NCBI GenBank assembly: GCA_000715855.1
Contig: KL571388.1
Coordinates: 1 to 6,119, forward strand
Length of the DNA stretch: 6,119 nt
Direction of reading: 5' to 3'
DNA from: Actinoplanes liguriensis
Lineage (GTDB): Bacteria; Actinomycetota; Actinomycetes; Mycobacteriales; Micromonosporaceae
Under the pieces are notes generated by a model. It saw only the letters and a list, made by a program, of their open reading frames with translations. It was not told the origin of the DNA and searched no databases. Positions 1 through 5,257 of this stretch are shown here, piece by piece (position 1 is the stretch's first letter; each line of letters opens with the position of its first letter). A program made the position numbers and the translations under genes.

Positions 1-252
1 GTCGCGGTGGCCCGGGCGCTGGTCACCGAGCCGGCCCTGCTGCTCGCCGACGAGCCGACCGGCAACCTGGACAGCCACGCGACCGACGAGGTGCTCACCG
101 TGTTCGACGACCTGCACGCGGTCGGGCGCACCATCGTGCTGATCACCCACGAGGAGGAGGTCGGCGCCCGTGCCGACCGCCTGATCAAGCTCTTCGACGG
201 AAGAGTCACGTCGGACGTGCGGCAGCAGCAGGTGGGAAGGCACGCGGCGTGA
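1..252 (+). CDS. MacB/LolD-type ABC transporter ATP-binding protein, C-terminal part (5' end outside window)
   Basis: This is the last 83 residues of an ABC ATPase; the reading frame is open at the left edge, so the gene starts upstream. The visible part begins just after where the LSGGQ signature should be. It contains the Walker B segment LLLADEPTGNLD (Asp17 and catalytic Glu18 of the visible part), the D-loop, and the H-loop histidine in VLITHE (His50). The ADEPTGNLD form is typical of the MacB/LolD/FtsE group, which powers FtsX-type permeases at the inner face of the membrane by ATP hydrolysis. The stop TGA overlaps the GTG start of the permease gene by 4 nt, which implies translational coupling and a shared complex. 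The nucleotide-binding Walker A half is not visible. The family call is firm; the transported substrate is unknown. Confidence 0.95.
   Translation, partial: VAVARALVTEPALLLADEPTGNLDSHATDEVLTVFDDLHAVGRTIVLITHEEEVGARADRLIKLFDGRVTSDVRQQQVGRHAA
234..240 (+). promoter_or_regulatory. Ribosome binding site of the permease gene
   Basis: GGGAAGG lies 8 nt before the GTG at 249, inside the end of the ATPase gene. It supports the GTG start and the GTGA overlap over later in-frame starts. Confidence 0.6.
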
Positions 253-1442
253 ACCTCTCCGAGATCGTCCGGTTCGCGTTGCGCGGGCTGTCCGCGAACA
301 AGCTGCGCTCGGTGCTCACCATGCTCGGCATCCTGATCGGTGTCGCCGCGGTGATCCTGCTGGTCGCGGTCGGCAACGGCTCGGCCCAGGCGATCGCCGA
401 CCGGATCTCCGCCCTGGGCACGAACACCCTGACCGTGATGAGCACCAGCCGCGGCACCACCAGCGGCGGCCTCAGCCTGAAGGTCGCCGACGCCCTCGAC
501 GACCCGGTGCTCGCCCCGGACGTGGCGTCGGTGTCGCCGGTGGTCAGCACGTCGGCGACGCTCACCTACGAGGGCAGCGACCACGACGTCAGCTCGTTCG
601 TCGGCACCACGCCGGACTGGTTCGGCGCCTCCAACTTCCCGGTGAAGACGGGAGCGCTGTTCACCGACGACGACGAGGCCCAGGCCCGCCGGGTGGTGGT
701 GATCGGGCAGACCGTCGCCGAGGAGCTGTTCGCCGACGTGGATCCGATCGGCCAGCAGGTCACCGTCGGCGGCGCGCTGTTCACCGTCGCCGGGGTGCTG
801 GACGAGAAGAGCTCCAGCGGCTTCAGCGACTCCAACGACACCGCGGTCGCGCCGATCTCCGCGGTCCGGCAGGTCCTCGCGGGGTACGGCACGCTCAGCT
901 CGATCCTGGTCGAGGCGAAGGACTCCGACCGGGTCGACGCGGCGGAGAGCCAGATCTCCACGATCCTGGACCAGAAGATGCCGGCGAGCTCGGACGGGAC
1001 GGCGGCGTACCGGATCCAGAACGCCTCCCAGCTCCTGGAGACGCAGACCGAGACCGCGGACACGTTCACCACGCTGCTCGGCGCGGTCGCCGCGATCAGC
1101 CTGCTGGTCGGCGGCATCGGGATCACCAACATCATGCTGGTCACGGTCACCGAGCGGACCAGGGAGATCGGCATCCGTAAGGCTCTCGGCGCGCCCCGGC
1201 GGGTGGTGCTGAGCCAGTTCCTGATCGAGGCGACGCTGCTCAGCGTCATCGGCGGCGGTCTCGGTGTGGCCGCCGCGCTGATCGGCAGCAAGTTCGAGAT
1301 CGCCGGCGTCAAGCCGGTGGTGGTGCCCAGCTCGGTCGCGCTCGCCCTGGGCGTCTCGGTGCTGATCGGCCTCTTCTTCGGCGGTCTGCCGGCGGCCCGG
1401 GCGGCCCGGCTTCGCCCGATCGACGCGCTACGGTACGAATAG
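249..1442 (+). CDS. MacB/FtsX-family ABC transporter permease
   Basis: A 397-residue integral membrane permease, full length for the MacB-like family. Layout: short cytoplasmic N-terminus, first membrane segment about 22-42 (in the typical family opening, LRSVLTMLGILIGVAAVILL), a large extracytoplasmic MacB_PCD-like domain about 43-272, then three membrane segments at about 273-298, 322-345 and 360-383 forming the FtsX domain. Family hallmarks are TERTREIGIRKALGA at 301-315, the cytoplasmic loop that contacts the ATPase, and the C-terminal RLRPIDALRYE. It pairs with the overlapping ATPase upstream. MacB-type pumps transmit ATP-driven motion to the periplasmic domain instead of moving substrate through a membrane channel, and often work with an adaptor protein, which would be upstream of this window if present. 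The start is the GTG at 249 (good ribosome site, 4-nt overlap). Substrate (peptide, antibiotic or lipid) cannot be told from sequence. Confidence 0.95.
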   Translation: MNLSEIVRFALRGLSANKLRSVLTMLGILIGVAAVILLVAVGNGSAQAIADRISALGTNTLTVMSTSRGTTSGGLSLKVADALDDPVLAPDVASVSPVVSTSATLTYEGSDHDVSSFVGTTPDWFGASNFPVKTGALFTDDDEAQARRVVVIGQTVAEELFADVDPIGQQVTVGGALFTVAGVLDEKSSSGFSDSNDTAVAPISAVRQVLAGYGTLSSILVEAKDSDRVDAAESQISTILDQKMPASSDGTAAYRIQNASQLLETQTETADTFTTLLGAVAAISLLVGGIGITNIMLVTVTERTREIGIRKALGAPRRVVLSQFLIEATLLSVIGGGLGVAAALIGSKFEIAGVKPVVVPSSVALALGVSVLIGLFFGGLPAARAARLRPIDALRYE

Positions 1443-1474
1443 ACCGAAAAATAACCATAAAAAGGTAAATAAAA
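1443..1474 (+). promoter_or_regulatory. A-rich intergenic linker with ribosome binding site
   Basis: The 32 nt between the permease stop and the next ATG hold 25 A/T bases, 21 of them A on the plus strand, in otherwise very GC-rich DNA. AAAGG at 1461-1465, 9 nt before the ATG at 1475, is the likely Shine-Dalgarno element. The A-rich, G-poor sequence should stay unstructured in mRNA and so may favour ribosome loading. No clear -35/-10 promoter pair was recognised. Confidence 0.6.
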
Positions 1475-1990
1475 ATGAACGACGACACCGAGGTTCTGCC
1501 GCGCACGCCGACCGAGGCCGAGCACGAGGACCTGAACAGCGCCATCGCACACGCCGCGCCGAAGCGGTGGTGGAACCGCACCACCCTGGTGCTGGCCGGC
1601 GTGGTGCTGCTGATCGGCGGGTTCGCCGGTGGGGCACAGGTGCAGAAGCACTGGGGCTCGTCGTCGGCCGCGGCCCCCTCGACGTCGGGCGGCGGCGCCC
1701 CGACCGGCGCCGGGATGCCGAGCGGGATGGGCGCTTTCGGACAGAATCAGAACCGGGCGGCGACGCCGGGCAGCGCCACCGCGGGCACGATCAGCAAGAT
1801 CGACGGGGACACCGTCTACGTGCAGACGGCGGCGGGGGAGATCGTCACGGTGCGGGCGTCCGACACCACCACGGTCAGCAAGAGCACCACGGCGACGATG
1901 GCCGACCTGACCGCCGGGCTGAAGATCACCGTCCAGGGCGTCGCCGACTCGGAGGGCGTGGTCACCGCCACCGCGATCATCGCCGGCTGA
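1475..1990 (+). CDS. Single-pass membrane protein with C-terminal DUF5666-like domain
   Basis: A 171-residue protein in three parts: a polar, acidic cytoplasmic head (1-30) ending in a basic KRWW stop-transfer-like edge; one membrane helix at about 36-55 (LVLAGVVLLIGGFAGGA); and an outside portion with a low-complexity Ser/Ala/Gly/Pro/Met/Gln linker (61-100) followed by a beta-strand-rich domain (101-171). That domain has the pattern GTISKIDGDTVYVQTAAGEIVTV..T..S..ADL..G..ITVQG..D..G.V.A, as in DUF5666/OB-like small domains. Genes of this type are often seen next to MacB-like ABC modules in actinobacteria, and here it follows the permease by 32 nt on the same strand, so co-transcription is likely. 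It could be an accessory or sensing subunit; this is inference and no enzymatic motif is visible. ATG 1475 is supported by AAAGG at 9-nt spacing. DUF5666 membership is a pattern judgement. Confidence 0.85.
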   Translation: MNDDTEVLPRTPTEAEHEDLNSAIAHAAPKRWWNRTTLVLAGVVLLIGGFAGGAQVQKHWGSSSAAAPSTSGGGAPTGAGMPSGMGAFGQNQNRAATPGSATAGTISKIDGDTVYVQTAAGEIVTVRASDTTTVSKSTTATMADLTAGLKITVQGVADSEGVVTATAIIAG

Positions 1991-2004
1991 GAGGCGAGCC
2001 GGCG
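1981..2004 (+). terminator. Candidate GC-rich hairpin terminator straddling the stop codon
   Basis: CGCCGGCT (1981-1988) is a perfect inverted match to AGCCGGCG (1997-2004), giving an 8-bp stem with an 8-nt loop. It overlaps the TGA stop at 1988-1990 of the DUF5666-like gene. No U-tract follows directly; a run of six T lies about 26 nt downstream. GC-rich hairpins without a U-tract are common candidate terminators in actinobacteria, but this one could also protect the mRNA 3' end. Confidence 0.45.
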
Positions 2005-2124
2005 CTGAGGGTGGGAAGGCAGGCGGTTGGTTTTTTGGTTGCAAAACCAGAGCTTCTGCGGTTGCCCGCCGATGCTCCTCCCCGTCCGGGACGGCAGGCG
2101 TCACGGAGGGCAGCGGGAGTCACC
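1991..2124 (+). other. 134-nt intergenic leader with repeats and possible RNA structure
   Basis: This gap between two plus-strand genes holds several short dyads. TGGTTTT (2028-2034) pairs with AAAACCA (2043-2049). A competing 8-bp pairing (two G-U pairs), 2033-2040 with 2045-2052, closes a GCAA tetraloop. GGCGG (2022-2026) can pair with CCGCC (2066-2070) around both. CCGTC (2082-2086) pairs with GACGG (2090-2094), and CCTCC (2077-2081) can pair with the GGAGG at 2105-2109 near the start codon. GGCAGGCG occurs twice (2018-2025 and 2093-2100). I recognise no known riboswitch class and no convincing promoter. The structures are hand-drawn and each is short. Confidence 0.4.
2115..2119 (+). promoter_or_regulatory. 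Ribosome binding site of the 105-residue orphan gene
   Basis: GGGAG lies 5 nt before the ATG at 2125; a second purine block, GGAGGG at 2105-2110, is 14 nt away. These favour ATG 2125 over the in-frame GTG at 2011, which has only GAGG abutting it. Confidence 0.5.
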
Positions 2125-2442
2125 ATGGCCTCGATCAGCAGCATCAGCAACTCCACGAACTACCAGGTGACGCGGGTCCAGACGGCGTACGGATCGCAGC
2201 CGCGGCCCACCCGGGAGCCGGCGGAGAAGGCCGGCGAGCCCCGCGAGGAGCACACCGGCCTCGTCGACCCGCGGAAGCTTCAGCAGCTCAGCGACCTGCT
2301 CGACATGGACACCAAGGATGTCTCGTCCGCCGCGACGAGCGCGTCGAGCCTGATCGCCCTCCTGATGGACAAGGGCGTCGACTTCACCGAGGTTCGCAAG
2401 GTGCTCAATCAGACCGGCGACCTGCTCGACGTCAGCGCTTGA
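2125..2442 (+). CDS. Hypothetical protein, 105 residues, family not recognised
   Basis: I do not recognise this protein. It is soluble-looking: no signal peptide, no membrane helix and no cysteine. Residues 1-25 are Ser/Thr/Asn/Gln-rich (MASISSISNS...). Residues 26-47 form a charged, Pro-containing and probably disordered linker. Residues 48-105 look helical, with a regular hydrophobic spacing (LQQLSDLLDMDTKDV, then SLIALLMDKGVDFTEV, then LNQTGDLLDV). The LLxM..xDV...SLxxLLxxKGVDxxxV pattern resembles small helical modules in which a short loop precedes each helix, but this is only shape. Codon choice is GC-rich and frame-consistent like the neighbours, which supports a real gene. The frame is also open upstream, and a GTG at 2011 would add 38 residues; the ATG is preferred for its ribosome site. 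Its end overlaps the end of the opposing MMPL gene by 11 bp. Confidence 0.75.
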   Translation: MASISSISNSTNYQVTRVQTAYGSQPRPTREPAEKAGEPREEHTGLVDPRKLQQLSDLLDMDTKDVSSAATSASSLIALLMDKGVDFTEVRKVLNQTGDLLDVSA

Positions 2443-4516
2443 CCATGTCCGGTCTGCGCCGGGCGGGAGTCCACCAGTTCGACCGGCCCAGCAGCACCAT
2501 CGTGGCCGGGACCAGCAGCCCGCGGATCACCGTGGCGTCGACGGCGACCGCGACCGCCAGCCCGACGCCCATCATCTTCACGACGGGGCTCGGGCTGAGC
2601 ACGAAGCCGGCGAACACGCACACCATGATCAGCGCCGCCGAGGTGATCACCACCCCGGTCGAGGCGAGCCCGTCGCGCACCGAGCGGGCGTTGTCCCCGG
2701 TCCGCGTCCACGCCTCGCGGACCGCGGTCAGCAGGAACACCTCGTAGTCCATGGACAGGCCGAAGAGCAGCGCGAACAGCATCATCGGCACGTAGGACTC
2801 GATCGGCACCGGCCCGTCCAGCCCCAGCAGGCGCACACCCCAGCCCCACTGGAACACCGCGGTCAGCACCCCGTAGGCGGCGGCCACCGAGAAGAGGTTC
2901 ATCACCGCGGCCTTGACGGCGACCACCGGCGCGCGGAACGCGAGGAACACCAGGAACGCGGCGAGAAGAACAACCAGTCCGATGACGTACGGCATCCGCG
3001 CCCCGACCCGGCCGGAAAGCTCCGCCTTGACCGCCGTCGGCCCGGTCACGTGCACGGTCATCGCGCTGACCGGCACGGCCCGCAGCGCGTCCGCCGTCGT
3101 CACGGTCCTGGGGTCCGACGGAGCACTGTCCGGGATCACCCGGATCGTCGCCAGCGTCCCGTCCGCCGACACCTTCGCCTGCTGCGCCCGGGCGACGCCC
3201 GGCACCACCGTGACCGCAGCCTGCAGGGCGTTCAGATCCGCGCCCGGTTCCAGCGTGGCGACCACGGTCAGCGGCCCGTTGACGCCCGGCCCGAACGCCG
3301 AGCCCAGCACGTCGTACCCGACCCGCGCCGCGCTGCTTCCCGGCTCGTCGCCCGGATCGGTCTGCCCCAGCGTCATTCCCGTCGCGGGCGCGGCGAGGGT
3401 CAGGAGCAGCACCGCCGCCGCGACCGCGTAGGTCCACGGCCGTCGCGTGACCATTCCGGCCAGCCGCCCCCACGCCGACCGGCTCTTCGGCGCGACCGCG
3501 GTGATCCGCGCCCCGAGCACCGCCAGCAGCGCCGGCAGCAGGGTCACCGCGGAACCGACCGCGACCAGCACGATCAGCCCGGCGGTCCAGCCGAGCGTGC
3601 CCAGGATCGGCACCCCGGAGACGCCCAGCCCGGCCAGCGCGACGATCACCGTGCCGCCCGCGAACGCCACCGCGCTGCCCGACGACGCCACGGTCGCCTC
3701 GATCGCCGCGTCCCGCCCGACGCCCTGCGCCAGCAGTCCGCGATACCGCGTGATCAGGAACAACGCGTAGTCGATCCCCACCCCGAGCCCGATCATCGTG
3801 GCGATCGTGGTGGCCACGGCCGGGATCGGCGTGGCGTGCCCGGCCAGCCCGATCGCGCCGATCCCGCAGACCAGCGTGATCAACGCGGTGACCAGCGGCA
3901 GCGTGGCCACGAGCAGCCCGCCGAACGCGATCACCAGCACGATCAGGGCCACGACCAGCCCGAACGCCTCGCTGCTGTGCGTGTTCGCCTCGGACTGCGC
4001 CAGAGCGCCGCCCGGCAGCACCTCCAGCCCGGCGTCCGCGGCCGGTCGCGCAGCGTCCAGCACCGCCTCGATCAGGTCCGGGCCGACATCGCGCAGGCCG
4101 ACGTCGAACTGCACCGCGAGGTACCCGATCCGCCCGTCGGCGCTCAGGGATTCGCCTGCCGGCGGGGCCACCGACGCGACGTGGTCCAGGTCCGCGATGC
4201 CGCTCACGGTCAGATCAATTGCTTGCCGGTACGTCGTGGAGTCCACCCGCTGCGTGCCCGAGCGCAGCACCACCTGCCCGGTCGCGCCGTTCCCACCGGG
4301 GAAGTGCGCGTCGATCAGGTCGCGTCCGATCTGCCCGTCGCTGCCGGGCAGTGTCGTGTCGTCGTCGATCGGCCGCCCGAAGCCGAGGACCAGCCCCGCC
4401 ACCGCCGCCGTGACCAGCACCCATCCGGCGATCACCCACCAGGGCCGGCGCACCGCGAGCCGCCCGATCATGGCGAACGCCCGATACGTCCCGCTGCCCT
4501 CGTCCGCCGCGCTCAT
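2432..4516 (-). CDS. MMPL-family (RND superfamily) lipid/export transporter
   Basis: A 694-residue inner-membrane transporter with duplicated MMPL halves. Membrane helices by hydrophobicity: about 26-46; a cluster 185-336 (TM2-6); 362-382; and a cluster 508-676 (TM8-12). The two extracytoplasmic porter domains lie at about 47-184 and 383-507. The Asp-Tyr pairs that carry proton coupling in MmpL proteins are present in both halves: GIDYALFLITRYR (Asp249-Tyr250) and SMDYEVFLLTAVRE (Asp590-Tyr591). The VDATVIRGLLVPA motif (about 659-671) is also typical. It lacks the long cytoplasmic C-terminal tail of mycobacterial MmpL3 and matches the shorter actinobacterial forms. Family members use the proton gradient to export lipids, glycolipids or small hydrophobic molecules; the cargo here is unknown. 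The start ATG overlaps the stop of the lipid-binding gene (ATGA), with GAAGGGG 7 nt upstream, so the two are translationally coupled. Confidence 0.95.
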   Translation of the reverse strand: MSAADEGSGTYRAFAMIGRLAVRRPWWVIAGWVLVTAAVAGLVLGFGRPIDDDTTLPGSDGQIGRDLIDAHFPGGNGATGQVVLRSGTQRVDSTTYRQAIDLTVSGIADLDHVASVAPPAGESLSADGRIGYLAVQFDVGLRDVGPDLIEAVLDAARPAADAGLEVLPGGALAQSEANTHSSEAFGLVVALIVLVIAFGGLLVATLPLVTALITLVCGIGAIGLAGHATPIPAVATTIATMIGLGVGIDYALFLITRYRGLLAQGVGRDAAIEATVASSGSAVAFAGGTVIVALAGLGVSGVPILGTLGWTAGLIVLVAVGSAVTLLPALLAVLGARITAVAPKSRSAWGRLAGMVTRRPWTYAVAAAVLLLTLAAPATGMTLGQTDPGDEPGSSAARVGYDVLGSAFGPGVNGPLTVVATLEPGADLNALQAAVTVVPGVARAQQAKVSADGTLATIRVIPDSAPSDPRTVTTADALRAVPVSAMTVHVTGPTAVKAELSGRVGARMPYVIGLVVLLAAFLVFLAFRAPVVAVKAAVMNLFSVAAAYGVLTAVFQWGWGVRLLGLDGPVPIESYVPMMLFALLFGLSMDYEVFLLTAVREAWTRTGDNARSVRDGLASTGVVITSAALIMVCVFAGFVLSPSPVVKMMGVGLAVAVAVDATVIRGLLVPATMVLLGRSNWWTPARRRPDMVKR

Positions 4517-5202
4517 CGCCGGCCCCCTTCACAGTCCTGGTCGCCGGTGCTGTTCTTGCCGGTCATGGCGAGGCCCTCGCCGCCGGCGGTGATCCGGAGC
4601 CCGTCCTCGGCCGGGGTGACTTCCCGGTAGGTCAGCCCGGCCGGCAGCGCGGGCAGCGTGATCGTCCGTGGTTGCGCCTTGTCGCCGAGTTGCGCGGCCG
4701 GGATCCGGATGCCGACGGCCGGGATCTCGACCTCGACCGGCCGCACCACCAGCGCGCTGCCGGAGATCTCCGTCGACGCGTGCACGACCACCGGGACACT
4801 CCTGCCGAGCAGCTGCGCGGTGGTCGTCATCCGCAGCCGTCCCGCGCCGTCGTAGCCGAGCTCGTCGTACGCCAGATTGGCCGTGGCCGTGAGGGAAGCG
4901 GCCCGGACCGAACCGCCTGCAGTGCGCACCGTCCGCGCGGTCGCGGTGAGCCCGGCGTGGAAGCGGCCGACCGCCACGGAGTCCGCGGTGACCTGCACTT
5001 TCGTGAATGTGCCGCGGGCGAGCTGGGTCAGGAACGGGATGCCGCCGAGCGAGACGTCCGGTGGCTCGGGCAGCCCGGCGGCGCAGCGGATGCGGTCCGC
5101 GAGGCGGTCGGCGGCGGTCGCGGCGGCCCAGCGGTCGCCGGTGAGCCCGGTGGCCAGCAGGGCGGCGGCGACCGCGCCGGTGATGATCAGTGACTTTCGC
5201 AC
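4513..5202 (-). CDS. LmeA-family (DUF2993) phospholipid-binding protein
   Basis: A 229-residue exported protein. The N-terminus is basic (RKS) followed by a hydrophobic stretch at about 5-20 (LIITGAVAAALLATGL), a signal peptide or membrane anchor with no lipobox cysteine. Residues 30-45 carry the family start (A.RLADRIRCAAGLPEPP), followed by the hallmark DVSLGGIPFLTQLARGTF at 49-66; the rest alternates as beta strands, as in DUF2993. LmeA of Mycobacterium smegmatis binds phosphatidylinositides in the cell envelope and is needed for lipomannan elongation; whether this protein acts on the same lipids is not known. The stop overlaps the MMPL start by 4 nt. GTG 5202 is the only reasonable start, because an in-frame stop lies at 5215-5217 on the minus strand and no other start codon intervenes. 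No clear Shine-Dalgarno precedes it, so translation may be weak or use another mode. Confidence 0.9.
   Translation of the reverse strand: MRKSLIITGAVAAALLATGLTGDRWAAATAADRLADRIRCAAGLPEPPDVSLGGIPFLTQLARGTFTKVQVTADSVAVGRFHAGLTATARTVRTAGGSVRAASLTATANLAYDELGYDGAGRLRMTTTAQLLGRSVPVVVHASTEISGSALVVRPVEVEIPAVGIRIPAAQLGDKAQPRTITLPALPAGLTYREVTPAEDGLRITAGGEGLAMTGKNSTGDQDCEGGRR
4524..4530 (-). promoter_or_regulatory. Ribosome binding site of the MMPL gene
   Basis: GAAGGGG on the minus strand sits 7 nt before the ATG at 4516, within the last codons of the LmeA-like gene. Together with the ATGA overlap it fixes the MMPL start. Confidence 0.65.
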
Positions 5203-5257
5203 CCGGCCATGGCATCAAGCGGGCGTGACGCCGGGATGCGAGCCGGATGAGAGTTCG
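5203..5257 (-). promoter_or_regulatory. 55-nt gap with tandem 11-bp direct repeat, candidate response-regulator operator
   Basis: Read on the minus strand, CTCTCATCCGG (5253-5243) is followed directly by CTCGCATCCCG (5242-5232); they match at 9 of 11 positions. Two tandem half-sites with an 11-bp period are the classic layout for OmpR/PhoB-family response regulators. A further odd palindrome, GGCGT-C-ACGCC, lies at 5222-5232. GCCATGGC (5206-5213) is a palindrome just before the GTG. I cannot name a -10/-35 promoter with confidence. Confidence 0.4.

Noticed and set aside
2028..2052. Intrinsic terminator at the T6/A4 hairpin
   Set aside because: On the plus strand the T-run lies in the 5' arm, not after the stem, and on the minus strand an A-run follows; neither orientation gives a standard terminator.
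566..2104. Open frame of 512 codons on the minus strand
   Set aside because: It lies antisense across the permease and DUF5666-like genes, is rich in Arg/Gly/Ser/Thr as expected for GC-rich shadow frames, and shows no family motif.
2011..2442. Longer form of the orphan protein from GTG 2011
   Set aside because: GAGG directly abuts this GTG with no proper spacing, while ATG 2125 has GGGAG at 5 nt. It cannot be fully excluded because the frame is open.
3050..4630. Open frame of 526 codons on the plus strand
   Set aside because: It is antisense to the MMPL gene and made mostly of Arg, His, Pro, Gln, Asp and Gly, the usual composition of a shadow frame; the MMPL frame has clear motifs.
4529..5218. 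Alternative minus-strand frame of 229 codons over the LmeA-like gene
   Set aside because: It is Arg/Gly/His-rich without motifs, while the overlapping frame has a signal-like N-terminus and the DUF2993 hallmark segment.
5222..5232. GGCGT-N-ACGCC palindrome as terminator of the kinase gene
   Set aside because: The stem could have only 4 bp with a 3-nt loop and no T-run follows on the minus strand; too weak for a terminator call.
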